From assembly GCF_013377855.1 (NCBI RefSeq), contig NZ_JABXYJ010000010.1:27149-91148 (forward strand): 64,000 bases of DNA, written 5' to 3'. The notes under the pieces were generated by a model. The model was not told the origin of the DNA, did no database searches, and saw nothing but the letters and a program-made list of their open reading frames with translations. Below are positions 7,945 through 16,441 of the stretch, one piece after another. Position numbers and translations under genes: made by a program. The DNA is from Cognatundibacterium oligocarboniphilum. GTDB lineage: Bacteria; Pseudomonadota; Gammaproteobacteria; Burkholderiales; Burkholderiaceae_D. The number at the start of each line of letters is the position of its first letter. The first letter of the stretch is position 1.

Positions 7945-8911
7945 ACTGCACCGGCGGAAAATCAAGGTCAGTCAATTGATGCACCAGCCAGCTGGCGGCC
8001 AGCAGATCTGCCGCGCCGCCGGGAGACAGACGACGCTGCACAAACGCTGCATGGCAGGCTTGTGCCTTGTCAAACCAGTCCGGCTGACGGGTTCCGCCAG
8101 CGGCTATCCAGGCCTGCGCCTGCTGCCGCGCAAAGTCGGCACCGGCCTGACCGCCGCGGTAATACAGATTGGTGTCGCTGACATGCGCAATCAGACAGAA
8201 CAAGGCTTCCGTCCTGGCTGTCTCGCCGCAGCCGCTGTCTTGCAACACCTGCGTCAGACGCGGTAAGGCCAGCTCGAATACGGCAGGAAATCCCAGTGCC
8301 GCTTCTTCTCTGGCACCGCTGGCAGCAAAGCGTTGCGCGACCTGCAGGCCATGGCTGTCTGGCGTGCTATCCGGCACCGTGGCGCAATGCTGCCTCAGCG
8401 CTGCTCCCCAATGCTGTTGCAAGGCGTTGCGAATCGCATCTGCCGTTAAACGCTGACCGGCAGCCACGCAGGCGGCGCCGGCAGCACACAGCATACCGAG
8501 CGCAAAAATCGCACCGCGATGCGTATTGATGCCCCGGGTGGCCAGCAACATGCACCGTTCGGCCTGTATCCCCAAATGCTGTAATTCGGAAAACGGCGCG
8601 CAGTGCAGACCTGCGGCAGCAATCGCCCTGAAATAATGACGCAGCGCGAACAGGCTGCGTATAAACGTCGCAGCAGTCATGTCGATATGACTGCCGTTAT
8701 CGCGCAGCGACACCAGCCCGGGCTTGGGATACAACGCCAGCTCGGCATACAGGCTGCGCACGGCGCACAGCGCGATGGCACGGGCTATCTGTCTTTGCTG
8801 CCAGGCAGAGAGGCTCTTGTCTGTCCGCGACAGCAAATATCCTTCAGACAGACAGCCTGCCGTTTCAGGTTGTGGGAAGAAACCAGCTGCCCAAGAGAGT
8901 GGATGGTTCAT
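7937..8911 (-). CDS. mdcB: Triphosphoribosyl-dephospho-CoA synthase
   Basis: A 324-residue enzyme that joins dephospho-CoA and ATP to make the prosthetic-group precursor 2'-(5''-triphosphoribosyl)-3'-dephospho-CoA. Sequence marks of the CitG/MdcB family are YPKPGLVSLRDNGSHIDM, TRGINTHRGAIFALGM and SDTNLYYRGG. The start at 8911 overlaps the mdcG stop as ATGA; the open frame continues upstream for 59 codons but that part is mdcG in another frame. Its product goes straight to MdcG, encoded just upstream. The internal part with HCATVPDSTPDSHG is variable in the family. Confidence 0.9.
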   Translation of the reverse strand: MNHPLSWAAGFFPQPETAGCLSEGYLLSRTDKSLSAWQQRQIARAIALCAVRSLYAELALYPKPGLVSLRDNGSHIDMTAATFIRSLFALRHYFRAIAAAGLHCAPFSELQHLGIQAERCMLLATRGINTHRGAIFALGMLCAAGAACVAAGQRLTADAIRNALQQHWGAALRQHCATVPDSTPDSHGLQVAQRFAASGAREEAALGFPAVFELALPRLTQVLQDSGCGETARTEALFCLIAHVSDTNLYYRGGQAGADFARQQAQAWIAAGGTRQPDWFDKAQACHAAFVQRRLSPGGAADLLAASWLVHQLTDLDFPPVQYG

Positions 8912-9591
8912 GTCGATGGCAGGCTGTCCAGCAATTCCTGCCGGTTGACCAGTCTGACCGTCTGGCTGTCTTTGACCAGAACACGCTGGTTGGCATGGGC
9001 ATCGACCAGGGTGTCGGCAGTCGCCCATTCTTTCCAGGCCACGGCCTGTTCCCGCGGAAAAATAATTTCTCCATCCAGCGGCAGCCATGCGCGATAACGT
9101 TGCAGCAATGCCAGTCCCAACCGCAACTGCTGCCGGTCAGACGGACGGAACAGTAAGTCAATATCCGATTGCGGCGTCATATACGGCACGCCGGTCAGAA
9201 ATTGCATCGCCAGCGAGCCATAGACCCGGAAGCGGATGCCCTGCTGCTGCGCATCGCGCTGCATCGCCTGCAGATACTCCTGCGCGCTGTCACCTGCCAC
9301 CGCCATCGCGGTGGACAAGGACAAACCGGGCTGATGCGCGCTGATCTGCTGCACCGGTACCCGCGCCGCCACCCGGATTTTCCGGCCTTGCTGCGGCGGC
9401 AGCGCCAGACCGATGCACACCTCATGCTCTGTCGCATCGCCATCGCGCCGCCTGACCACAGCCGGCCACTCGGCCTGCTGCCACTGGCGCAGTTGTGCTG
9501 CCAGTGCTGGTTGCTGCTGAATCAGCATATCCCACGCGGGATGCGCCAGCCAGACCAGATCATGCCGGTGAAATTGTTCCGTCTGTTCCAA
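8908..9591 (-). CDS. mdcG: Malonate decarboxylase holo-ACP synthase (phosphoribosyl-dephospho-CoA transferase)
   Basis: A 227-residue nucleotidyltransferase that attaches the 2'-(5''-phosphoribosyl)-3'-dephospho-CoA group to MdcC. The nucleotidyltransferase signature is visible as YGSLAMQFLTG followed by SDIDLLF, the metal-binding acidic pair. The N-terminal WLAHPAWD also fits MdcG. It starts 12 bases after the mdcDE stop and overlaps mdcB by four bases. Length fits the family (about 200-230). Confidence 0.9.
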   Translation of the reverse strand: MEQTEQFHRHDLVWLAHPAWDMLIQQQPALAAQLRQWQQAEWPAVVRRRDGDATEHEVCIGLALPPQQGRKIRVAARVPVQQISAHQPGLSLSTAMAVAGDSAQEYLQAMQRDAQQQGIRFRVYGSLAMQFLTGVPYMTPQSDIDLLFRPSDRQQLRLGLALLQRYRAWLPLDGEIIFPREQAVAWKEWATADTLVDAHANQRVLVKDSQTVRLVNRQELLDSLPST

Positions 9592-9603
9592 TTCGGACTC
9601 ACT

Positions 9604-11259
9604 TTAATGTCGCAAAGGTAGAGATAATAGGCGATCTGCCACCTTCTTTGCCATTGTGCGGCCGCCACGCTGCGCTCCAAGCTCCATCCGTGTGTCCTGC
9701 GTGTCTGCTGTATGCAGCGCCTCCTGCAGCGCTGCGCCCAGATCGCCGTACCAGATCGCCTGTATGCCACCCATGCGTTCATAATTGGCCGGCCCCGGCG
9801 CAAACACCGGATTATCCTGCGCCAGTGCGGTCAGCTTTTCTTCCGGCACCTTGGTGATGCGCGCCATCGCCGGTAATGCCATGACGCGGATCACTGCTTC
9901 CGGCAACGCATAGCAGGCATTGGCCATCATGCCGCTGGTGATGAAACCGCCCGACAATGCCTGATCGTAAACCAGTGCAATGATCTGATGGCCGGATTGC
10001 CGTGCCAGCTCCAGGCATTTCGCCAGATGCGCCATATAGCTGTTGATGCCAAGCATTTCATCGCGGTGACGCAGACGCTGGCCAACGGTATCGACCAGCA
10101 ATACAATCGGCCGTCCCGGATGCTGGCGCACAGCGTCCAGCACCGCGGTTGCCTGCGCCAGTGCGATTTCCACCCCGATCGGAACATGATCGCAGGTGCC
10201 GGTCACCGCCACCGTTTTGCCATCCACTTGTGCCGTGCCGGACAAAACCGAGCCCTGCGCGCTGACCTGCGCCCCCTGTGGAAACAGACGCGCGATCAGC
10301 GCCTGCCAGCCGACAGCATACGGTTGCACCTCCTGTTGCCCGGCAGCCTGCGCAGTGAACGCGGTGTCTTTGTGAAGCGCCCCCATCGGCGACAGGGCAT
10401 CAGCCATGGCGATAAATTCAGCGGTTTCCATCATGGCGACCCGGCTGGCATCAGGCACCCCCAGCGCACTCCATAACTGTGCCGGATCACGGTAATCGGC
10501 AGCGAATACCAGTCGCTGCTCCAGCATGGCATGCTCCGCTTCCAGCGCCTGCAGACTCAGCTCCGGCCGGGTTATCTGACGGACTGCTGCCGCTGCTGCA
10601 TCCCGGAATGCGCTCAGATCATCGGCCACCAGCATCTGGCAGTCGCCCATCAGGTAACGGTGCTTGCCGCCGGTCGTACGCCAGACCAGCGCCCTGTCGC
10701 GCGCATCGAATTCTTCCACGCCATGTGCCGTTTCGATCACTTCCGGACCGGACATCGCGAGCCGCGCTTCTTCCGACATGATGATGTAATTCGCGCAGCG
10801 CGCCACAATGCCCATGCCGCCAAAACAGCCATTGCTGCCGCCGTTGAGTACGATCACCGGAATACCGGCCGCACGCACGGCGAACAGCGCCCGCATCACC
10901 TCTGACACCGCAATCAGTCCGGCATTGGCTTCATGCAAACGCACACCGCCGGACTCGGCCAGCAAAATCAGCGCCGCCGGTTTGTCGATCACCGCCCGGC
11001 GCATCAACCCGACCAGTTTGGCGCCATGCACCTCGCCAACCGCGCCACCCATGAAACCGCCCTCTTGTGCCGCGGCAAACACCCATTGCCCCTGCAAATA
11101 ACCGCTGCCGGCCACCACACCGTCATCAAACGACACCGGCGCGTTCAGCAAGGGCAGATGCGGACTGGTCCATTCCGGGCCGGGCGGCAACATTTCTTCA
11201 AAGTTGTCCACCAGCGCCAACATGCGCTGCCGCGCCGTGGCTTCCAGATAGCTGCTCAT
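9604..11259 (-). CDS. mdcDE: Malonate decarboxylase beta-gamma fusion (carboxy-lyase subunits)
   Basis: A single 551-residue frame covers both carboxyltransferase-like subunits, which are more often two proteins of about 290 and 240-270 residues. Residues 1 to about 285 match MdcD: RQRMLALVDNFEEM, GGFMGGAVGEVHGAKLVG and ESGGVRLHEANAGL. Residues from about 310 match MdcE: LSGTAQVDGKTVAVTG, VGIEIALAQA-type turns, LLVDTVGQRLRHRDE and GGFITSGMMAN. Together they decarboxylate the malonyl-thioester on MdcC to acetyl-thioester without biotin. The joining stretch around FTAQAAGQQEVQPYAVG shows no stop or frameshift. It overlaps mdcC by ATGA. The gene is a real fusion if the read is correct; a sequencing error that removed a stop is the only alternative, and it seems unlikely because both halves are in one clean frame. 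Confidence 0.92.
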   Translation of the reverse strand: MSSYLEATARQRMLALVDNFEEMLPPGPEWTSPHLPLLNAPVSFDDGVVAGSGYLQGQWVFAAAQEGGFMGGAVGEVHGAKLVGLMRRAVIDKPAALILLAESGGVRLHEANAGLIAVSEVMRALFAVRAAGIPVIVLNGGSNGCFGGMGIVARCANYIIMSEEARLAMSGPEVIETAHGVEEFDARDRALVWRTTGGKHRYLMGDCQMLVADDLSAFRDAAAAAVRQITRPELSLQALEAEHAMLEQRLVFAADYRDPAQLWSALGVPDASRVAMMETAEFIAMADALSPMGALHKDTAFTAQAAGQQEVQPYAVGWQALIARLFPQGAQVSAQGSVLSGTAQVDGKTVAVTGTCDHVPIGVEIALAQATAVLDAVRQHPGRPIVLLVDTVGQRLRHRDEMLGINSYMAHLAKCLELARQSGHQIIALVYDQALSGGFITSGMMANACYALPEAVIRVMALPAMARITKVPEEKLTALAQDNPVFAPGPANYERMGGIQAIWYGDLGAALQEALHTADTQDTRMELGAQRGGRTMAKKVADRLLSLPLRH

Positions 11260-11570
11260 GTTTCCGGCTCCAGACAGGTTTCGATCGCCTGATCCAGCCG
11301 CAAGCGCACGACTGCAGGTGTTGCACCCATATCGTTGATTGCAATGCGGACATCGGCCAGTTGCCAGCGCTCCTGAAAATCGTTCATGACAGCCTGCCAG
11401 ATCGCCCCAAAACCTTCCGCTGCGGTACTGACATGAATCTCACAGCCGGTACCCGGTTCAGTGCTGTGCACCAGCACTTCCAGATTGCCCGAGCTGACCA
11501 CGCCCACCAGCCGGGGCTGCGTCGCTAAACGTCGCTGCCCCTGCGTGTAATGAAATACCAGTGTTTCCAT
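11256..11570 (-). CDS. mdcC: Malonate decarboxylase acyl carrier protein (delta subunit)
   Basis: A 104-residue acyl carrier protein specific to malonate decarboxylase. The serine that carries the phosphoribosyl-dephospho-CoA group is in VVSSGNLEVL, probably Ser27. It holds acetyl in the resting enzyme, accepts malonyl from MdcA, and presents it to MdcDE. It starts eight bases after mdcA ends and overlaps mdcDE by four bases, so the stoichiometry is probably set by coupled translation. Length and motif fit the MdcC/MadE family; it has no 4'-phosphopantetheine DSL motif. Confidence 0.92.
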   Translation of the reverse strand: METLVFHYTQGQRRLATQPRLVGVVSSGNLEVLVHSTEPGTGCEIHVSTAAEGFGAIWQAVMNDFQERWQLADVRIAINDMGATPAVVRLRLDQAIETCLEPET

Positions 11571-11578
11571 GATTCTCC

Positions 11579-13246
11579 TTACCAGTTCCTGAAACGTCTG
11601 GGCGGCAGATATAAGCCACCCGAAGCACGCACCAGATCCTTCATCGTTTTTGCCGCCAGCAGATCGCGGGTCGCATCGCGCGGATCAATGCCCAGATCGG
11701 CAGGGCGGCGGATCACGCCGCGGTCGCGCAGATTGTCCACCATGCGCCGGTCGCGTGCCAGTCCCACCGGCGTGTAACCGGCTACGCCGCGAATCGCCTG
11801 TTCCCGCTCCTCATCGTTGCGGCATAACAGTAAATTCGCAATCCCTTCTTCGGTCAGGATATGGGTGACATCCTCGCCGTAAATCATCACCGGCGGCAAC
11901 GCCATGTCTGCCTGTTCAGCCAGTTGCCAGGCATCGAGCGTTTCCACAAATGCCGGCTGCATATGTTCGCGGAACGTTTCCACCATCTGCACCACCAGCT
12001 TCTGGCCGCGCGGCATGGCGTTTTTACCGGCACGGGCTTCCCGTCCGGCTTTCAGCCACGCCGGGCTGGCATGGCGACGCCCGCGCGCATCGGCACCCAT
12101 ATTCGGCGCACCGCCAAAACCGGCGATCCGCCCCAGCGTCGCAGTCGAGGAATTACCCTGCAGATCAATCTGCAACGTCGAGCCGATAAACATATCGCAG
12201 GCATAATGCCCTGCTGCCTGACTCAGCGCGCGGTTGCTGCGCATGGAGCCGTCGGCGCCGACAAAAAACACATCGGGGCGGGCGCGGATGTAATCCTCCA
12301 TCCCGAGTTCAGACCCGAAAGAATGCACCGACGTCACAAAGCCGGCTTCAATCGCCGGAATCAGCGCCGGATGCGGATTGAGCGCCCAGTGGCTGGCTAT
12401 TTTTCCCTTCAGACCGAGCGAGGCGGCATACGTCGGCAACAGCAGTTCGATCGCTGCCGTATCAAAACCGATACCATGATTCAGCCGCTGCACGCCGTAT
12501 TCTGCGTAGATGCCTTTAATCGCCATCATCGCCATCAGCACCTGGATTTCGGAAATCAGCGCCGGATCGCGCGTGAACAGCGGTTCGATGTAATGCGGTG
12601 CCGGCGCTGCCACCACGTAGTCCACCCAGTCAGCCGGAATATCAATCCGCGGCAGCACATCAACCACCTCATTTACCTGCGCAATCACCATACCGGACTT
12701 GAAGGCAGTCGCCTCCACGATCGTCGGCGTGTCTTCGGTATTCGGGCCGGTGTACAGATTACCGTGGCGGTCGGCTGCCTGCGCTGCCACCAGCGCCACT
12801 CTCGGCGTCAGGTCGACAAAATAGCGCGCATACAATTCGAGATAGGTATGGATTGCGCCGATATTGAGCCTGCCTGCCGATGCCAGCCGGGCAAGACGGG
12901 TGGCCTGCGGGCCGGAAAAGGAAAAATCCAGCTTCGATGCAATGCCTTTTTCAAACACATCCAGATGTTCGGGCAAGGCAAGCACCGATTGCAGCATGTG
13001 CAGGTCATGCACCTGCGCCGGATCAAGCTGTGTCAACGCCTGCGCCAGAAAATCGGCCTGCTTCTGATTATTGCCTTCGATGCAGACCCGGTCACCGGAT
13101 TCCAGCACCGCATGCAGCAAATCACGGATACGGGATGCAGGCAGAATGCGCCCCTGCAAATCCGCACCCAGCCGCTCTGCAACGCGCTGCAGACGCTGCT
13201 GACGGTTCTGCTGCAGAGTATTCCACGAGCCAGGCGACACCATCAC
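11579..13246 (-). CDS. mdcA: Malonate decarboxylase alpha subunit (acetyl-S-ACP:malonate ACP transferase)
   Basis: A 555-residue subunit that swaps acetyl for malonate on the ACP, releasing acetate. It belongs to the CoA-transferase superfamily. Clear family segments are WNTLQQNRQQRL at the start, GVQRLNHGIGFDTAAIELLLPTYA in the middle, and STLQIDLQGNSSTATLGRIAGFGGAPNMG toward residue 370, with RGRRHASPAWL after it. The ATG overlaps the upstream TRAP gene stop as ATGA, which ties uptake and decarboxylation into one transcript. Length agrees with MdcA proteins (about 550). Confidence 0.95.
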   Translation of the reverse strand: MMVSPGSWNTLQQNRQQRLQRVAERLGADLQGRILPASRIRDLLHAVLESGDRVCIEGNNQKQADFLAQALTQLDPAQVHDLHMLQSVLALPEHLDVFEKGIASKLDFSFSGPQATRLARLASAGRLNIGAIHTYLELYARYFVDLTPRVALVAAQAADRHGNLYTGPNTEDTPTIVEATAFKSGMVIAQVNEVVDVLPRIDIPADWVDYVVAAPAPHYIEPLFTRDPALISEIQVLMAMMAIKGIYAEYGVQRLNHGIGFDTAAIELLLPTYAASLGLKGKIASHWALNPHPALIPAIEAGFVTSVHSFGSELGMEDYIRARPDVFFVGADGSMRSNRALSQAAGHYACDMFIGSTLQIDLQGNSSTATLGRIAGFGGAPNMGADARGRRHASPAWLKAGREARAGKNAMPRGQKLVVQMVETFREHMQPAFVETLDAWQLAEQADMALPPVMIYGEDVTHILTEEGIANLLLCRNDEEREQAIRGVAGYTPVGLARDRRMVDNLRDRGVIRRPADLGIDPRDATRDLLAAKTMKDLVRASGGLYLPPRRFRNW

Positions 13247-14592
13247 TGCCCTCCCATGATCATGTCAGGAAACGCGGTGGCGATCTGCGGAAACAGGCTC
13301 AGCAGAACCACCGCCAGCAGCATCAGCAGCAGAAATGGCAACACACCCCAGACGATCTCCTTCAGCGGAATATCCGGCGCGATATTCTTGATGACAAAAA
13401 TATTCAATCCGACCGGAGGATGGATTAGCCCCATTTCCATCACGATGGTCATCACGATGCCGAACCAGACCAGATCAAACCCCGCAGCCCGTAAAGGCGG
13501 CAAAATGATCGGACACATCATCAGAATGATCGATACCGGCGGCAGGAAAAAGCCGAACACCACCACCATCAGCAAAATCACGCACAGCAACATCCATTTA
13601 TCGAGATGCAGATCGACCACCCATTGCGCGGCAGACTGGCTGATGTGCAGATAGCTCATGACGTAGGAATACAGCAGCGACATGCCGATAATCAGCAGCA
13701 GCATGGTCGATTCCTTGATGGTGGAGGTCACAAACGGCGCAATCTCAGATGGCCGCCAGACGCGGTACACCAGCGCAATCAGCGCCATCGCCAGCAAGGC
13801 CCCCAGCCCGGCAGTCTCTGACGGTGTGGCATAACCGCCGTACAGGGCCACCATGACGCCGATGAGCAAAATCACAAATGGCAGGACGCGCGGCAGCATT
13901 TCCATTTTCTGCGCCAGCGTGAAATGCTCTTGTTCCAGATAGGCCGAATGCGTTCCGGTCTGCTGGTAGGCACGGTAAGCCTGCGTATATTCCGCCCTGG
14001 CGCGGTACACGGCATATCCCGAAAACAGCAGCACCATCAATAGCCCGGGGCCGATCCCCGCCAGAAACAAGCGCCCCAGCGACTGTTCAGCAGCGACTGC
14101 ATACAGGATCATGGTGATAGAAGGGGGCAATAAAATACCGAGCGTTCCTCCGGCTGCAATAATGCCGGCAGCGAATCCCGGCGAATAGCCGCGACGCCGC
14201 ATTTCAGGAATGCCCGCCGAACCGATGGCGGAACAGGTCGCCGGCGAAGAGCCGGCCATCGCAGCAAACATTGCGCAGGCAAACACATTGGCAATGCCGA
14301 GTCCGCCCGGCACCTTATGCAGCCAGGCATGGATGGCTGAATACAAATCCCGCCCGGCAGCAGATTTTCCGATGGCGGCGCCCTTCAGGATGAACAGCGG
14401 TATCGATAGCAAGGTGATGGATGCCATCTCTTCATACACATTTTGCGTGATGGTATCGAGCGATGCCGCCGGCATCAGAAAATACATGAAGCCGGTCGCC
14501 ACCGTACCGAGCGCAAAAGCTATCGGCATTCCCGAAAACATGACCAGCAATGTCACCACGCCATACAGCACACCCAGGGTTAATGGATTCAT
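13243..14592 (-). CDS. TRAP transporter large permease subunit, probably for malonate
   Basis: A 449-residue DctM-type membrane protein with about twelve hydrophobic segments, the channel-forming subunit of a tripartite ATP-independent transporter. It uses the sodium gradient to move the ligand handed over by the periplasmic binding protein. Family stretches include FAAMAGSSPATCSAIGSAGIPEM and GGTLGILLPPSITMILY, both typical of DctM, and PPVGLNIFVI near the C-terminus. It overlaps both neighbours by ATGA. TRAP systems for malonate (MatPQM) are known from other proteobacteria; here the substrate is inferred from the operon only. Confidence 0.92.
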   Translation of the reverse strand: MNPLTLGVLYGVVTLLVMFSGMPIAFALGTVATGFMYFLMPAASLDTITQNVYEEMASITLLSIPLFILKGAAIGKSAAGRDLYSAIHAWLHKVPGGLGIANVFACAMFAAMAGSSPATCSAIGSAGIPEMRRRGYSPGFAAGIIAAGGTLGILLPPSITMILYAVAAEQSLGRLFLAGIGPGLLMVLLFSGYAVYRARAEYTQAYRAYQQTGTHSAYLEQEHFTLAQKMEMLPRVLPFVILLIGVMVALYGGYATPSETAGLGALLAMALIALVYRVWRPSEIAPFVTSTIKESTMLLLIIGMSLLYSYVMSYLHISQSAAQWVVDLHLDKWMLLCVILLMVVVFGFFLPPVSIILMMCPIILPPLRAAGFDLVWFGIVMTIVMEMGLIHPPVGLNIFVIKNIAPDIPLKEIVWGVLPFLLLMLLAVVLLSLFPQIATAFPDMIMGGQ

Positions 14593-15206
14593 GCTTTCTC
14601 TCCCCGAGCTGCCTGTCCCGCCACTGCAGGTTGGCCGGTGAAGGTTGTTGATGTCGCAGGCATTGCCAGCACCGTCAATGCATCCAGCACCTGAATCAGC
14701 AATTGCAAGGTCAGCAGCGTCATGCCCGCCGCCATCATGGCGTAGGGAATCCAGAGCGGCGGGGCAAAAGTGGAGGATGTGGTCTGGCCATCGATCCAGG
14801 CTTCGTAAAACAAAGTCCAGGATTTCCAGGTAAAGAATCCGCAGAACGCCATACTGAGCAGATCTACCAGCAGCAGACGCCAGCGGTTCACTGCTGGCGA
14901 CAACAGCGATGACAGCACTTCGATGCCGATATGACCGCGGTACGACTGCACATAGGCGGCTGAAAAAAATGTCACGCCAATCAGCATGAACACCGATGCC
15001 TCATCCTGCCAGTCGGTCGGCACCCGGAACAGATAACGCGAGATCACCGAATAAGTCAGGATCAGCGTGGTGAGCAACATGGCGATCATCGACAGGCGGA
15101 TAATCCAGCGGTTCAGCCAGTGCAGGCCGGTCGCCAGCATTCTGAGCACCGGATGCGCCGGCAACGGCACCGTTTTACCCGGCGTCATCTCAAAGCCGTG
15201 GCTCAT
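14589..15206 (-). CDS. TRAP transporter small permease subunit
   Basis: A 205-residue DctQ-type protein with four predicted membrane helices. The conserved feature is SRYLFRVPTDWQDEASVFMLIGVTFF, the W-x-x-E region of the family, followed by AYVQSYRGHIGIEVL. The start at 15206 was preferred over an upstream ATG at 15242 because it overlaps the binding-protein stop as ATGA. It forms the membrane complex with the DctM-type protein encoded next. The C-terminal tail after the fourth helix is longer than needed and low in complexity. Confidence 0.9.
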   Translation of the reverse strand: MSHGFEMTPGKTVPLPAHPVLRMLATGLHWLNRWIIRLSMIAMLLTTLILTYSVISRYLFRVPTDWQDEASVFMLIGVTFFSAAYVQSYRGHIGIEVLSSLLSPAVNRWRLLLVDLLSMAFCGFFTWKSWTLFYEAWIDGQTTSSTFAPPLWIPYAMMAAGMTLLTLQLLIQVLDALTVLAMPATSTTFTGQPAVAGQAARGEKA

Positions 15207-16231
15207 AACAGTTTCTCCGCCAGTTTCAGCAGTTTTGCGCAATTTTCGTTTTTATCCGCATAATCTTTCCAGGCCGTCGTACGGGCAATTGCCTGCCAGC
15301 GTTTGACGGTGGCAGCATTCATGTCGGCGACTTTGGCGCCCTTTTTTTCATACACGCTGGCGACGGTCAGATCATCCTGTTTCGCTGCCTTGATGGCAAA
15401 TGCTTCCAGTTCTGCGCCGACGGTCATGATGATGTTCTGTTGCTCTTTGGTCAGCCGGTCAAACACGGCTTTCGATATCATCAGGGGCTCAAACATATAC
15501 CAGTAACTCTGCCCGCGACCGCTGGTGAGAAATTTGGACACCTCTTCCAGCCGGAAGGAAATCAGCGAAGTGGACGACGTCAGCGCGGCTTCCATCGCAC
15601 CGGTCTGCATCGCGGCATAGATTTCATTCGACGGCAGCGACACCACGGCAGCACCGGCCGCTTTGAGCATCAGATCCACTTCGCGTGAACCGCCGCGGAT
15701 TTTCATACCTTTGACGTCATCCGGCTCCACCACCGCTTTGGTGCGCGAGGCCACACCGCCTGCCTGCCAGATCCAGCTGACCAGCACGATGCCTTTGTCC
15801 AGCAACAGTCGGTTCAGCTCTTTGCCGACCTCGGCATTTTTCCAAGCCGCGCCGGTTTCATAGGAAGGCACCAGTCCCGGCATCAAACCGATGTTAACCT
15901 CCGGAACCTCACCGCCGGCATACGATAAAGGCACCAGCGACAGGTCCAGCGCACCCTTACGCATCGCAGAAAACTGGGCATTGGTTTTCATCAGCGAAGA
16001 ACCGGGATAAATCTCGAATTTCAAGCCGCCATTGCTGCGTTTTTGCACCTCCGCAGCAAACATGCGGCACAGGCGATCACGGAAATCACCTTCTTCCAGC
16101 GTGCCGCCGGGAAACTGATGTGAAATTTTAAGCGTCACGCCCTGTGCCTGCGCCAGCAGGGGGTGAACGAGGGACAAAGCGGGGGCCAGACTGAGCGCCC
16201 GCAAAGCATGTCTGCGACTGAATTGCGTCAT
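15203..16231 (-). CDS. TRAP transporter solute-binding protein
   Basis: A 342-residue DctP-type periplasmic receptor. The N-terminus reads FSRRHALRALSLAPALSLVHPLLAQA: a twin-arginine-like signal with cleavage after AQA at about residue 29. The mature part starts VTLKISHQFP, and contains MKIRGGSREVDLMLKAAGAAVVSLPSNEIYAAMQTGAMEAA, where the arginine of KIRG binds the carboxylate of the ligand and the rest is the family signature. It is the first gene of the malonate operon, and its start codon is 211 bases from the divergent regulator. Malonate is the inferred ligand. Confidence 0.92.
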   Translation of the reverse strand: MTQFSRRHALRALSLAPALSLVHPLLAQAQGVTLKISHQFPGGTLEEGDFRDRLCRMFAAEVQKRSNGGLKFEIYPGSSLMKTNAQFSAMRKGALDLSLVPLSYAGGEVPEVNIGLMPGLVPSYETGAAWKNAEVGKELNRLLLDKGIVLVSWIWQAGGVASRTKAVVEPDDVKGMKIRGGSREVDLMLKAAGAAVVSLPSNEIYAAMQTGAMEAALTSSTSLISFRLEEVSKFLTSGRGQSYWYMFEPLMISKAVFDRLTKEQQNIIMTVGAELEAFAIKAAKQDDLTVASVYEKKGAKVADMNAATVKRWQAIARTTAWKDYADKNENCAKLLKLAEKLL

Positions 16232-16343
16232 GTTATCTCCTAAGGATTGTTGTCAGTGTGCGGTTCTTGGTCCGCTGGTTTCCGGCCCGCTTCAGTGCAA
16301 TGCAGTGTTTTGCGGTTTGTTCTGAGTATGCCAGATATTTTTT

Positions 16344-16355
16344 ATTGTATACAAG
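16344..16355. promoter_or_regulatory. GntR/FCD operator in the malonate operon promoter region
   Basis: The perfect 10-base palindrome TTGTATACAA lies at 16345-16354 between the divergent regulator and TRAP genes. With flanking bases it is ATTGTATACAAG, eleven of twelve matching the ATTGTATACAAT site that I recall for MdcY of Acinetobacter. Related AT-rich half sites (GTATAT, TATATAC) follow in 16360-16400. Confidence 0.75.
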
Positions 16356-16441
16356 ATCGTATATTTTGCATTCAAAGTCAACTTGAATATATACTCATAC
16401 TATTCACACTATTAAATTTTCTGTCCAGAACACTGATTGCC

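Noticed and set aside
11861..13654. A 597-codon frame opposite mdcA
   Set aside because: It is rich in His, Arg and Gln and runs over two real genes; mdcA matches its family over its full length.
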